From: Myxococcota bacterium
GTDB lineage: Bacteria; Myxococcota_A; UBA796
Reading direction: 5' to 3'
DNA length: 64,000 nucleotides
Assembly (NCBI GenBank): GCA_029251165.1
Contig: JAQXDW010000146.1
Span: 16,001-80,000 of the forward strand
The position numbers and the translations under genes are program-made. The notes beneath the pieces are model-generated. The model searched no databases. It worked only from the letters and a program-made list of their open reading frames with translations, and had not been told where the DNA came from. Below are positions 17,114 through 26,368 of the stretch, one piece after another (the stretch's first letter is position 1; every line of letters begins with the position of its first letter).

Positions 17114-18661
17114 ATGAAGGTTCTTCTTGTCTACGCCGAATTTCCGATCACCTACTGGGGGTTTCAGTACGCCACGGAGATGGTCGGACAGAAAGCCACC
17201 CTCCCGCCGCTCGGCATGCTGACTCTGGCCGCGATGCTGCCGGATGATTGGTCGCTGCGGCTGGTCGATCGCAACACCCAGAGCCTTCAGGATTCCGACA
17301 TCCGCTGGGCGGACGTGGTGATGGTCGGCGGGATGCTGATCCAGGCAGGGTCGATGAACGACACCCTCAGCCGTGCCCAGGCGCTCGGCAAACGCACCGT
17401 GGTCGGCGGTCCAGCACCGACCACTGCACCCGAGCTGTTCGAGGCGGCAGATGTCATCTTCCGTGGCGAGGCCGAGGGTCGCATCGAGGCGCTGGAAGAG
17501 GCCATTGCTGCGAGCGGGCGGGTCATCCTGGATGCGCCCGAGGATCGCCCGGATGTCACCACATCTCCGATTCCCCGCTACAGCCTCCTCACCCTGTCCG
17601 ACTACTCCTCGGTCAGCCTCCAGTACTCCCGAGGCTGCCCCTACCTCTGCGAGTTCTGCGACATCATCGAGATCTTCGGCCGTCGACCCAGGGTGAAGGA
17701 TGCCGAGCAGGTGTTTGCCGAGCTCGAGGCCTTGTACAAGGCTGGCTATCGGGGGCGGATCTTCTTCGTCGACGACAACTTCATCGGCAACCGCCGCGCG
17801 GTCCGCAAGATGCTGCCGACGATCAAGACGTTCCAGGAGGAGCGAAACTACCCGTTCTCGTTCTACACCGAGGCCACCGTCGATCTCGCCAGCGACACAA
17901 AGCTGACCGCTGAGATGGTTCAGGCGGGCTTCGGCTCTGTTTTTCTGGGCATCGAGACGCCATCCGCGGCTTCGCTCAAGGAGTCTGGCAAGACCCAGAA
18001 CCTCCGCGTCGATCTGCGCACCGCCATCGATACCCTCACCGTCGCGGGTCTGGAGATCATGGGGGGCTTTATCGTCGGCTTCGACAACGACGATCAGGAG
18101 ATCTTCCGCCTCCAGCGCGAGTTCATCTCGGATTCTCCCATTCCCCTGGCGATGGTCGGTCTGCTCGCTGCGCTGCCTGGCACCGCCCTGTGGCGGAGGC
18201 TGGAGAAAGAAGGACGACTGCGCTCTGCCTCGACTGGCGATCAGTTTGGCCGACCCAACTTCGAGCCGACCATGGACGAGAAGGTACTCCTGATGGGGTA
18301 CGCGAAGCTCATGGCGGAGGTGTACTCCGCAGAGGGCTACTACCGACGCTGCCGCGCACACATCGACCTCGCCGGCCCCACCCCCTCTCCCAAGTCCCTT
18401 CCGAGCCGGGCGCGCCTCAAGGACTTCGGGCGCTCGATAGTCAAGATCGGCGTCCTCAGCCCCCGCCGTCGGCAGTTCTGGTCGCTCCTGGCCCACACCG
18501 CGCGACGGACGCCGTCGAAGGTGGAGTGGATGATCATCCACGCATTCCAGGGAGAGCACCTCATCCGATACACTGACGAGCACGTGATCCCGAGGCTGAA
18601 CGAAGCGATTCGAGATGCGGGTCGAGAGGCGACGCTCGACAGGGGAGTGGCTGCCCGGTGA
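17114..18661 (+). CDS. B12-binding-domain radical SAM protein
   Basis: The 515-residue protein has an N-terminal Rossmann-like cobalamin-binding-type domain (about 1-145, starting KVLLVYAEFP) and a radical SAM core (about 160-390). Its iron-sulfur cluster Cys are in CPYLCEFC (Cys175, 179, 182). The DxHxxG cobalamin ligand motif is not visible. The C-terminal 130 residues resemble the DUF4070-type extension of HpnJ/HpnR-like enzymes. Such proteins catalyse methylations or rearrangements on hopanoids, lipids or antibiotics. No partner gene identifies the substrate. The ATG at 17114 is taken because the conserved N-terminal strand starts there. Confidence 0.88.
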   Translation: MKVLLVYAEFPITYWGFQYATEMVGQKATLPPLGMLTLAAMLPDDWSLRLVDRNTQSLQDSDIRWADVVMVGGMLIQAGSMNDTLSRAQALGKRTVVGGPAPTTAPELFEAADVIFRGEAEGRIEALEEAIAASGRVILDAPEDRPDVTTSPIPRYSLLTLSDYSSVSLQYSRGCPYLCEFCDIIEIFGRRPRVKDAEQVFAELEALYKAGYRGRIFFVDDNFIGNRRAVRKMLPTIKTFQEERNYPFSFYTEATVDLASDTKLTAEMVQAGFGSVFLGIETPSAASLKESGKTQNLRVDLRTAIDTLTVAGLEIMGGFIVGFDNDDQEIFRLQREFISDSPIPLAMVGLLAALPGTALWRRLEKEGRLRSASTGDQFGRPNFEPTMDEKVLLMGYAKLMAEVYSAEGYYRRCRAHIDLAGPTPSPKSLPSRARLKDFGRSIVKIGVLSPRRRQFWSLLAHTARRTPSKVEWMIIHAFQGEHLIRYTDEHVIPRLNEAIRDAGREATLDRGVAAR

Positions 18662-18724
18662 GAATCGAGTGGAGACGAGGCTGCTGATGCTCCCTTCGCT
18701 GCCACCCCCCTGCTGGCCAACCCC

Positions 18725-19603
18725 ATGAACCTCAACCACACCCTCGACCAGCTGCTCGTCCTGGACACCATTGATCGCCGCGGCACCTTTGCAGCCGCGG
18801 CCGCTTCTCTCCATCGGGTTCCCTCTGCCATCAGCTACGCGGTTCGGACCATGGAGTCTCAGCTCGGCGTGACCTTGTTTCAGCGGCTGGGCAACCGCAC
18901 CGTGCTCACGCCGGCCGGGCGTCGGCTGCTGGAGAGCGCCCGAGAGGTCCTCGCCCACGCCCGCGGACTGGAGCAGGTGGCCCGAGAGATCCGGGATGGC
19001 TGGGAGCCGGAGCTTCAGGTGGTGGTGGACGGGGTGTACCCAATGGGGCCGATCGCCTCAGCGCTGGCAGCATTCACCGCGCGTCGGATTCCGACCCGAG
19101 TTCGGCTGGACGTCGAGTATCAGGAAGGGGTGCCGGATCGCTGGAAGGCTGATGGGGCTGCACTGATGCTGATCCTCGACTTCGATCCGGAAGACGATCC
19201 GCTGACCATTCATGACCTTCCGCCCCTGGACATGGTGCTCGTTGCGGCACCCGAGCACCCCGCCACCACCGAGGAAGAGCCCGACCTCACGGATCACTTC
19301 GAGCTCGTCGTCAAGGACTCCTCGCCCCGCTATGCCCGGACCCCAAAGCAGACCTTCAACCGCAGTCAGCATGTCGTCTACCTCTCGGACTTCCACTCCA
19401 AGCGGCTGGCGGCGCTGTCGGGGGTCGGGTTCGGCTGGCTGCCGGAGCACTTGATCGCTGCGGACCTGGCTGCGGGCACCCTGGTCGGCATCGGCGGGCA
19501 GCGCTGGACCTACAATCCCAAGCTCGTCCATCGCTCCGATGTTCCCCTCGGACGGGCTGCAGCGCATTTTGCGGAGGCGTTGCTGGGGCGTAGTATTAAA
19601 TAA
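18725..19603 (+). CDS. LysR-family transcriptional regulator
   Basis: The 292-residue protein has a typical N-terminal winged helix (residues 5-65, with GTFAAAAASLHRVPSAISYAV and TLFQRLGNRTVLTPAGRRLL) and a C-terminal periplasmic-binding-like effector domain (about 90-290). It would bind DNA as a tetramer and respond to a small ligand. It lies 63 bases after the radical SAM gene on the same strand and is not divergent from a neighbour, so the target is unclear. The length fits the family (about 290-310). Confidence 0.93.
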   Translation: MNLNHTLDQLLVLDTIDRRGTFAAAAASLHRVPSAISYAVRTMESQLGVTLFQRLGNRTVLTPAGRRLLESAREVLAHARGLEQVAREIRDGWEPELQVVVDGVYPMGPIASALAAFTARRIPTRVRLDVEYQEGVPDRWKADGAALMLILDFDPEDDPLTIHDLPPLDMVLVAAPEHPATTEEEPDLTDHFELVVKDSSPRYARTPKQTFNRSQHVVYLSDFHSKRLAALSGVGFGWLPEHLIAADLAAGTLVGIGGQRWTYNPKLVHRSDVPLGRAAAHFAEALLGRSIK

Positions 19604-19684
19604 TCTGTTGCTGACGAGCAGAAAGGTTTGCTTTTCTTGTTGCTTGGGCGCGGTCACAGTGATCTTGCAAACTGGAGTTCGCTC

Positions 19685-20620
19685 ATGTCTCGTCTCGCCC
19701 TGCTTCTGCTGACCGGCTGTGCCACTGACTTCAGTCTCCAGGAGCTGACGGGGCCCCAGTCGGAGGGAGACGACACCGCAGCTCCCGAAGAGACGACGCC
19801 AGCACCTCAGGCGGAGGACACCGGCGACACCGGAGAGCCCACCGAGCCGGCCAATGATGAAGGCAAGGACGAGGATGAGCCTTCCTATGAAGAGGATCCG
19901 CCGGAGGATGACTGCACCGAGACCTCCGACCTCATCTACGTCATCGATCGCGACAACAGCACGCTCTACCTGTTCGACCCGGACTCACGAGCGTTCACCG
20001 TCGAGGGCCAGATAAGCTGCGGCGGAGGATCACCGGGCTCGATGGCGGTCTCCCGGAGCGGGACAGCGTACGTTCGCTACTCCGACGAGAGCCTGTACGC
20101 TGTAGATCTCGCCACCCTGTCCTGCTCCCTCACTGAATACCGCAGCCCCAACGGCTTCGGCTCCTTCGGCATGGGCTACGCCACCGACGATGCCGACACC
20201 TGGCGCGATGAGCTGTACATCGCCGACTCCGACCGGGTCGGTCAGCTGGACACCGGGAACTGGCAGCTGAACCTGCTGGGAAACATGCCCAGTCAGTCTG
20301 AGCTGACCGGGAACAGCGCCGGCGAGCTGTGGGCGTTCCTGCCCCTGGAGAGCCCCGCGGCGCTGGCGGAGCTGGACAAAGACACTGGCGCAGAGCTTCA
20401 GCGAATCCGCCTCAACGGCTTCCCCAGCCTCAGCGACATCGACACCTTCGCGTTCGCGGCCTGGGGCGGAGAGTTCTGGCTGTTCGTTCGGACCTACGGG
20501 ATGGGCAGCTCCACGGACGTCTATCGGGTCGGAACAGACGGCGTGCTCCAGCGGGTCCTGGAGGATGTCGGCTTCGACGTGGTCGGAGCGGGCGTCTCGA
20601 CCTGTGCGCCGAGCGAGTAG
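19685..20620 (+). CDS. Lipoprotein with acidic linker and propeller-like domain
   Basis: The ATG at 19685 gives the leader MSRLALLLLTGC with lipobox Cys12; an upstream in-frame TTG adds 19 unlikely residues. After the Cys comes an unstructured Thr/Glu/Asp/Pro-rich linker (about 15-80). A domain of repeated beta strands follows, with phrases such as DLIYVIDRDNSTLYLFD and DELYIADSDRVGQLD. This resembles SMP-30 or NHL-like propeller folds, but I cannot name a family. The protein is 311 residues and should sit in the outer membrane. No enzymatic residues are evident. Confidence 0.75.
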   Translation: MSRLALLLLTGCATDFSLQELTGPQSEGDDTAAPEETTPAPQAEDTGDTGEPTEPANDEGKDEDEPSYEEDPPEDDCTETSDLIYVIDRDNSTLYLFDPDSRAFTVEGQISCGGGSPGSMAVSRSGTAYVRYSDESLYAVDLATLSCSLTEYRSPNGFGSFGMGYATDDADTWRDELYIADSDRVGQLDTGNWQLNLLGNMPSQSELTGNSAGELWAFLPLESPAALAELDKDTGAELQRIRLNGFPSLSDIDTFAFAAWGGEFWLFVRTYGMGSSTDVYRVGTDGVLQRVLEDVGFDVVGAGVSTCAPSE

Positions 20621-20652
20621 GGCGCTCACCCGACCCGCGCTACGCGTCCTGC

Positions 20653-21372
20653 TCAGTCACGCGTGCTGCTGGCTGTGACGGCACCGACACCGAGGCCAGC
20701 GGTGAGCGCGCCGGCCTTGCGCAGCTCCTCTTGCTCGGAGAACCGGGTGCCGAGGTAGGGTGCGTGGCTGCGGAGGAGGAGGGTGAACCGCAGCAGCTCC
20801 TCCAGCACGTCGGTCACCCGCTGTCGGTATGGAGACGGGCGCATCACACCCTCGGCGCTGAACTCCTGCCATGCCTTGGCGACCGAGGACTGGTTGGGGA
20901 TGGTCCACAGCCGCATCCACCGCCCCAGCACCCGCATCTGGTTGACCACGTTGAACGACTGCGAGCCACCGCAGACCTGCATCAGCGCAAGGGTGCGGCC
21001 CTGGGTCGGGCGGACCGCGCCGTCCTTGAGCGGGATCCAGTCGATCTGGTTCTTGAAGACGCCGGTCATCGAGCCGTGCTGCTCCGGACAGCACCACACC
21101 ATGCCCTCTGACCACGCTGCCCAGGCCCGGAGTCGCTGAACCTCGGGGTGGTCGTAGTGCTCGCGATCAAACACCGGCAGGTCGTTGGGGCGGAAGACGC
21201 GGACCTCCGCCCCCCAGCTGGTGAGGACTTCGGCGGCGTGCTCTGCGAGGAAGCGGCTGTAGGACTGCTGACGCAGCGAGCCGTAGAGGATGAGGAAGCG
21301 CGGCGGGTGGTCTGCTGCCGGGGTCTCTCGCAGCTGACGGAGCGTGTCGGGAATGGTGTGCGGGGGGAGCAT
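20653..21372 (-). CDS. arsH: ArsH-type NADPH-dependent FMN reductase
   Basis: ATG 21372 has AGGAG seven bases upstream and yields 239 residues. The sequence follows the ArsH pattern through the core: LYGSLRQQSYSRFLAE (FMN phosphate loop), WSEGMVWCCPEQHGSMTG, IDWIPL, RPTQGRTLALMQV, GGSQSFN, and LGRWMRLWTIPNQSSVAKA. ArsH is a flavoprotein oxidising trivalent arsenicals or reducing quinones and dyes with NADPH. No other arsenic gene (arsR, arsB, arsC) adjoins it, so a broader redox role is possible. It is convergent with the preceding lipoprotein gene. Confidence 0.88.
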   Translation of the reverse strand: MLPPHTIPDTLRQLRETPAADHPPRFLILYGSLRQQSYSRFLAEHAAEVLTSWGAEVRVFRPNDLPVFDREHYDHPEVQRLRAWAAWSEGMVWCCPEQHGSMTGVFKNQIDWIPLKDGAVRPTQGRTLALMQVCGGSQSFNVVNQMRVLGRWMRLWTIPNQSSVAKAWQEFSAEGVMRPSPYRQRVTDVLEELLRFTLLLRSHAPYLGTRFSEQEELRKAGALTAGLGVGAVTASSTRD

Positions 21373-21518
21373 TGCTTCTCCTTGATGAGGCTCTTGCTCT
21401 ATCACCCTGCTTTGTGCGCGTGCGGGGTGCTCACGAGGCGTCCTCAGCGGCACGGGCTGTCGTGCGTCAGCATCGGATCTGGCATCATTGGGCTGCTGAC
21501 TTGGCTGAGTGAGGGCGC

Positions 21519-22127
21519 ATGCGGGTGTGGATGCTGGCGATTCTGGTGGGCTGCGGAGGCGCGACCCTTGAAGACGACGACGACGGCGGCGGCCTCATCT
21601 TCCCCGGCGAGACCGACGAGCCGGGCGACGGGCTGAGCGTTGAGATCGAGACGACGATGGGTACCCTGGTGGTGGCCCTGGACGCCGCCGCGGCGCCGAT
21701 CACGGTGGAGAACTTCCTGGCCTACGTCGACGATGGCTTCTACGACGGCGCTGACGGCATGGGCGCGACGGTGTTTCACCGGGTCATCGATGGGTTCGTC
21801 GTCCAGGGTGGCGGGTTTACAGAGGGCGGCGGCAAGAAAGCCACCGACGCCGCCATCGTCCTGGAGTCTGACAACGGACGCTCCAACCGCGCCGGCACCA
21901 TCGCGATGGCCCGAACCGACAGCCCGGACTCTGCGACCAGCCAGTTCTACTTCAACCTCGTCGACAACGACTTCCTCGACTACACCGACGCCAGCAACCC
22001 TGGCTATGCGGTGTTCGGCGAGCTTGTGGAGGGGGCGGAGGTGCTGTCGGCGCTCGGGGCTGTCGCCACGGGCAGCGGCGACCAGCCGACGACCGATGTC
22101 GTGATCACCCGCTGTGAGCGGCGCTGA
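21519..22127 (+). CDS. Cyclophilin-type peptidyl-prolyl isomerase, lipoprotein
   Basis: The 202-residue product has a short lipoprotein leader (LVGC, Cys12), an Asp/Gly-rich linker to about residue 42, and a cyclophilin domain. It shows FHRVIDGFVVQGG, the SQFYFNLVDN strand, and the core phrase ETTMGTLVVALD. This type catalyses cis-trans isomerisation of proline bonds and assists protein folding in the periplasm or on the outer membrane. The active-site Arg is present in FHRVI. Its stop lies one base from the stop of the convergent lipoprotein gene. Confidence 0.92.
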   Translation: MRVWMLAILVGCGGATLEDDDDGGGLIFPGETDEPGDGLSVEIETTMGTLVVALDAAAAPITVENFLAYVDDGFYDGADGMGATVFHRVIDGFVVQGGGFTEGGGKKATDAAIVLESDNGRSNRAGTIAMARTDSPDSATSQFYFNLVDNDFLDYTDASNPGYAVFGELVEGAEVLSALGAVATGSGDQPTTDVVITRCERR

Positions 22128-22128
22128 G

Positions 22129-22737
22129 CTACTCGGCGCTCCAGCTCGCGGCCTCGGCGGCTTCGGTGCCGGTCGAGCGCTGGAGCTGCCACTCCAGGTC
22201 GCCTGACCAGACGCCGTCGCTGCTGCTGCCCTGGACCAGGAGCGAGAGCGCGCCGGCATCGTCGGGGAGGGCTCCAGGCGACAGGTCTCCGCTGAGCACA
22301 TCCTCATCCAGGAGCGCCTCGAGGCTGCCGAGACGGCCCTGGACGGTGAGCTCGAACGGAGCCTGGAGCACGAGCAGCGAGCCGGCCGTGAGCGCGATGG
22401 TTCCGGAGATGCCCAGCGCCGAGGGGCAGCCAGAGGTGCTGTCAGACAGGGCCTGAGCGGGGCCGTCGAGGGCGACGGTGGCGCTGAGATCCGCCTCGCC
22501 CTGCCAGGCGCTGAGCAGGACGCCGTCGAAGTCGCCCCCCATCGCTGCGCGGACCTCAGCGGGGGTGAGCTCGGAGCCTGGAGGGGCGGACGCCTCGTCT
22601 TCCCAGTCGGTGCCCTCCAGCAGACAGGCCTCGTCGCCTTCTTCACCGATCTGAGTTCCGCTCCACGTGGGAAACAGTGGTCCGGTGTCGAGCGGGGTTC
22701 CTGAGCTGGGGAGACAGGCCATCATGAGCATCAGCAT
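22129..22737 (-). CDS. Hypothetical lipoprotein
   Basis: The 202-residue product starts with MLMLMMAC (lipobox Cys8) followed by a Ser/Thr/Pro linker. The rest is Leu/Ser/Gly-rich with beta-strand patterns and two further Cys. No family is recognised. It ends one base from the convergent cyclophilin gene, with no room for a terminator between them. Confidence 0.7.
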   Translation of the reverse strand: MLMLMMACLPSSGTPLDTGPLFPTWSGTQIGEEGDEACLLEGTDWEDEASAPPGSELTPAEVRAAMGGDFDGVLLSAWQGEADLSATVALDGPAQALSDSTSGCPSALGISGTIALTAGSLLVLQAPFELTVQGRLGSLEALLDEDVLSGDLSPGALPDDAGALSLLVQGSSSDGVWSGDLEWQLQRSTGTEAAEAASWSAE

Positions 22738-22858
22738 GTCCTCAGCATTCGTCTTTCCGGCACGGTTCGCAACCCCTTATATGCACAAATCTTGCGCATT
22801 ATTGCCATCAATGAGAGCATTTTCGGGGTAGTCTTCGGGACATGAACCGGATCCACCA

Positions 22859-23812
22859 GTGAAGACCGTTGCCTCTCAGCTTCTCCGGGCTCTCCGAGGC
22901 CGTCGGAGCCAGGTCGCCTTCTCCCGGCGGCTGAAGTACCGCAGCAACGTGGCCGCCGACTGGGAGCAGGGCCGTCGCTATCCGACCGCCGGAGAGCTGG
23001 TCCGGGCCTGTCAGGTCGTCGGGGTCGACGTCGCGGCGGCCTTTGCCCGGTTCCACCCCACCGCTGCTGCGGCCTTCTCGCCGGATGATGCGGGCATCGC
23101 AGACTGGCTGGGGGCGCTGCGGGGGCAGGCCTCGATCCAGGACCTCGCTGTCCGAACCGGGCTGTCGCGGCATGCGCTGGGGCGCTGGCTGTCGGGGCGG
23201 ACCCGCCCCCGCCTCCCGGACTTCCTTCACCTCGTCGATGCCCTGACCGGTCGGGTGCAGGATCTCGTCGCAGAGCTGGTCGACATCGCGCAGGTTCCTG
23301 CCCTCGCCGAGCGTCGTCGTCGTGCAGCGGCGTCTCGTCGGGTCGGCATCGAGGCGCCGTGGACGCTCCCGGTCCTGCTCGCGCTCGAGACCGCTGGCTA
23401 CGCTGCCCTGTCCGCCCACGACACCGGCTGGCTCGCGCGCCTCCTCGGTCTGCCAGGGGTGCAGGTCGCGGACTGCCTCGTGCGGCTGGAGGAGGCGGGG
23501 GTCATCCAGCGGAAGGGAAGCCACTACACGGTCGGCGGGGCGCTGACCATCGACACCCGCGCGCATCCTGAGGCGGGCCGGGTGCTCAAGAAGCACTGGC
23601 TGTCGGTGGGCATGGCTCGGGTGGATGATCCTCACCAGTCCGACATCCTCGGCTACAACCTGTTCTCCCTCTCGCGTGACGATCTTGCGCGCATCGCGGA
23701 CCTCCAGCGGGGGTTCTATCGAGCGGTTCGTGGCATCGTCGCTGCCAGCGAGCCCAGCGAGGTGATCGCCCTGATGAACACCCAGCTGGTGACCTGGGAT
23801 CCGGAGGAGTAG
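22859..23812 (+). CDS. TIGR02147/DUF4423-like transcriptional regulator with two HTH modules
   Basis: The GTG at 22859 starts a 317-residue protein. Two XRE-like helix-turn-helix modules lie at about 5-60 and 80-140 (RSNVAADWEQGRRYPTAGEL; GLSRHALGRWLSGRTRPRLP). The C-terminal two thirds carries a winged-helix-like part and the phrase DILGYNLFSLSRDDLARI, typical of the DUF4423 domain of TIGR02147-type regulators. These are frequent in Fibrobacteres, Bdellovibrio and myxobacteria. A 6-codon micro-ORF (ATG 22842, TGA 22860-22862) overlaps the GTG. The upstream 100 bases are AT-rich and likely to hold the promoter. Confidence 0.8.
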   Translation: MKTVASQLLRALRGRRSQVAFSRRLKYRSNVAADWEQGRRYPTAGELVRACQVVGVDVAAAFARFHPTAAAAFSPDDAGIADWLGALRGQASIQDLAVRTGLSRHALGRWLSGRTRPRLPDFLHLVDALTGRVQDLVAELVDIAQVPALAERRRRAAASRRVGIEAPWTLPVLLALETAGYAALSAHDTGWLARLLGLPGVQVADCLVRLEEAGVIQRKGSHYTVGGALTIDTRAHPEAGRVLKKHWLSVGMARVDDPHQSDILGYNLFSLSRDDLARIADLQRGFYRAVRGIVAASEPSEVIALMNTQLVTWDPEE

Positions 23813-23854
23813 GTGCTCGGGGTGGGCGACTCTCTCCGTGTCCTCACCGCATCA

Positions 23855-25624
23855 TCATGGCGCTGCGCCGGTCTGCGCGCTGCCGGCAGCACCGCCGACC
23901 ACCGGCAGACTCACCGACACGCTGTGAACCTGCTGGCGTGCGGTCGTGGTCTCCACAGCATCGGCCCAGTACTCGTCCGTGTTGGTGTGGGCCTCAAACT
24001 TTGGAAAGCTCGCGGAGGCCACCTCGACGCGGAGCTGGGCGCCGGCCTGGAACTGGAAGTCGATCGGCCAGGTCTCCACCACCAGCTCGACGGTCTCGCC
24101 GGGGGTGTACGCCACCCGGGCTTCGTCGCCCTCCCGAAACGACAGCGCGCGGATGCCCTCGCGGACATGAAGGGCTCTTCCGTCCTGATCAACCTCGACA
24201 ATCCGAACATTGAACGCGGTGTCTGCTGCGGAGGACGAGACCATCAGGGTGGCGGTGATCGGCCCCGCGATGCGCATCGGAGCGGGCAGCGGCGCGGTCT
24301 GCCACCCGATCATGTCGTCTCGCCGTTCGCAGAGGCCGTCCTGGTCGCGCAGGCCGACAGGAACCCCATCAAATCCGGGCGAGAGCACACCAGCGATGCT
24401 GCCAGCGCCGCCGATGCTGGGGGTTGGATCCATGGGATCGTAGTCGTAGTGTGCCGACAGCGCTGCGGCGGCCCCGTCCACCAGCGGCGCACGGCAGTCT
24501 CTGGCAGCTCCAGGCGCGGCGCTCAGGATCCGGGCCTCAGTGGGGGGTGGCCAGGCTGGAGCGAGCTGCCAGGTGTCTGCGCCCATCGTGTACACCAGGG
24601 TCTGCCCGACGGGGAGCGTGGCCGGGGTGCCCTTGAGGTGGTGATCGAGCCAGTCGAGGGTCCGGCGGCTCTGGTTGTAGGTGTCCTCCAGTCCGATGGG
24701 GTCGTCGATGTTGTCCAGCGCGACATCGGCGCTGCTGCTGCCGAGGTGATCCCAGGGACCGATGACCAGCGTGCTGATCGACTGGCTGGCGAGCCTCCGC
24801 CAGGTGGAGAGCTGGGCATCGATGAAGATGTCCGACCAGCCGCCCATCATCAGGACTGGAACCGTGGTCTGCTCGGGAATGGTGTCGGCCTGGAGGACCT
24901 CGGGAGACTGCCAGATGCCGACGGACTGCTCCTGGGCCTCCATCCACATGCGAAACCACGGCACCTCCACCCCTGCGGCGACGGTGTCGGCCTCGATGCG
25001 GGGACGGTGGGCGAGTGCGCGCTGGTAGTCTCGTCCGGCAAACGCTCGGAACCGCCGGTCTGGGATGAGGGTCATCCAGGCGGTGACCAGCTCATGCCGG
25101 AACATCCCGCCCTCGTAGGCGTTGCGGTACATCTCCAGGCCGAACACCGACGGGACGATCGTCTTGACCTGCGGCGGCAGGGCATCGGCCATCGACCACT
25201 GCACGCCCGCCATGTAGGAGGCGCCGATCAAGGCGATGTGGTCGTCTGACCAGGGCTGCGCGATGAGCCAGTCCAGGGCCGCCAGCCCGTCGGTCCGCTC
25301 GGAGGTGAACGGGCTCCAGTCGCCGCCGCTGTCGCCCTGCCCGCGGACCTTCTGCTGCACACAGGCGTAGCCGTAGCGAACGTACCGGGCGCACACGCCG
25401 TCGAGGTAGCGGTCGATGGGGTAGGGGTTTCGGATCAGGATCACCGGCCAGGGGCCGTCTCCCTTCGGCAGCGCGATCCGGGTGTCCAGGGTCACCCCGT
25501 CGGGCATCACGACGTCCGCTGAGATCCGCTCGCCGCGGCGGTGGGTGAAGTCGGGGAGGTCGAGGGTGCGCCGGGCGTGGTTGGGGGTGGCGATGGCTGT
25601 GGCGATCAGCGGCAAGGCAGACAT
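23855..25624 (-). CDS. CocE/NonD-family hydrolase (X-Pro dipeptidyl-peptidase-like)
   Basis: The 589-residue protein has the Ser nucleophile in GASYMAG (about residue 134), an N-terminal alpha/beta-hydrolase domain with VILIRNPY and RGQGDSGG, and the acid and base likely in GGWSDIF and GPWDHLG. The C-terminal region (about 430-580) matches the jelly-roll domain of this family (PDFT..F.V.). Enzymes of this class hydrolyse cocaine, cephalosporin or glutaryl-7-ACA esters, or cut X-Pro dipeptides. The substrate here is unknown. A weakly hydrophobic start could be a signal peptide, so a secreted enzyme is possible. Confidence 0.85.
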   Translation of the reverse strand: MSALPLIATAIATPNHARRTLDLPDFTHRRGERISADVVMPDGVTLDTRIALPKGDGPWPVILIRNPYPIDRYLDGVCARYVRYGYACVQQKVRGQGDSGGDWSPFTSERTDGLAALDWLIAQPWSDDHIALIGASYMAGVQWSMADALPPQVKTIVPSVFGLEMYRNAYEGGMFRHELVTAWMTLIPDRRFRAFAGRDYQRALAHRPRIEADTVAAGVEVPWFRMWMEAQEQSVGIWQSPEVLQADTIPEQTTVPVLMMGGWSDIFIDAQLSTWRRLASQSISTLVIGPWDHLGSSSADVALDNIDDPIGLEDTYNQSRRTLDWLDHHLKGTPATLPVGQTLVYTMGADTWQLAPAWPPPTEARILSAAPGAARDCRAPLVDGAAAALSAHYDYDPMDPTPSIGGAGSIAGVLSPGFDGVPVGLRDQDGLCERRDDMIGWQTAPLPAPMRIAGPITATLMVSSSAADTAFNVRIVEVDQDGRALHVREGIRALSFREGDEARVAYTPGETVELVVETWPIDFQFQAGAQLRVEVASASFPKFEAHTNTDEYWADAVETTTARQQVHSVSVSLPVVGGAAGSAQTGAAP

Positions 25625-25677
25625 GGCGGCTCCGGAGGAGAGTGTCCTAACGTGACCAGAGCCGGTACTGTGGGGCG

Positions 25678-26364
25678 ATGGAACGCACCGAACGCGACTG
25701 GCAGTCCCTCAGCGCGGACCTCCTCGTCCGCGCCTACTCCCTCGGCGGGGGCAACACCGCAAACATGGTCGCCTTCCGGCTTCCGGACCGGGGGCTTGGG
25801 GTGATCAGCCCCTCGGCGCGGGTGCGAGATGGGGTGCTGGAGGCCCTGGAGGAGCACGGCACCGTGCGCGCCCTCATCGCGCCCAATGCGTACCACACCC
25901 TCGGCCTGCCGGTCTGGTCTCAGCGGTTTCCGGAGGCTGGGGTCTACGCCGGAGAGGCCGCGCTGGCGCGCATCCGAAAGCGCATCCCAGGGCTGGACGT
26001 TGCGCCAGTATCGATCTTGCATACCGGCGAGGACGCTGCGCTGATCGAGCTGCCGCAGATGCGCAACGGTGAGACCCTGCTGCGCACCACGGTCGATGGC
26101 CGAGAGGCCTGGTATGGCGGCGACGTCTTCCTCAACGTCAACGTCGATGCCCTCTCCGGCGCGCTCGGGATGTTCTTTCGGGTCGCCGGCATGGGGCCGG
26201 GGTTCGTGGTCAACCCGCTGAACCGGGTCGTGATGATGCGCGACCGCGGCGCGGTGAGGGCCTGGGCTGCCGAGACCCTGGGAGACGTCGGGGTCGTGAT
26301 TCCGGGGCATGGCGCGGTGCTGACGGGGGACGGGCTCGGGGCGCGCATGACCGCCATGCTCTGA
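25678..26364 (+). CDS. DUF4336 / metallo-beta-lactamase-like protein
   Basis: The 228-residue product has the phrase RALIAPNAYHTLGLPVWSQRFP, characteristic of DUF4336-type proteins related to the metallo-beta-lactamase fold, and a conserved VIPGHGAVL strand near the C-terminus. The usual HxHxDH zinc-binding motif is not visible, so hydrolytic activity is doubtful. It is divergent from the CocE-type gene, 53 bases away, so the two share a promoter region. Confidence 0.75.
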   Translation: MERTERDWQSLSADLLVRAYSLGGGNTANMVAFRLPDRGLGVISPSARVRDGVLEALEEHGTVRALIAPNAYHTLGLPVWSQRFPEAGVYAGEAALARIRKRIPGLDVAPVSILHTGEDAALIELPQMRNGETLLRTTVDGREAWYGGDVFLNVNVDALSGALGMFFRVAGMGPGFVVNPLNRVVMMRDRGAVRAWAAETLGDVGVVIPGHGAVLTGDGLGARMTAML

Positions 26365-26368
26365 GCGG

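Noticed and set aside
16943..18958. 671-codon minus-strand frame
   Set aside because: It is antisense to the radical SAM gene, whose CxxxCxxC motif fixes the true strand.
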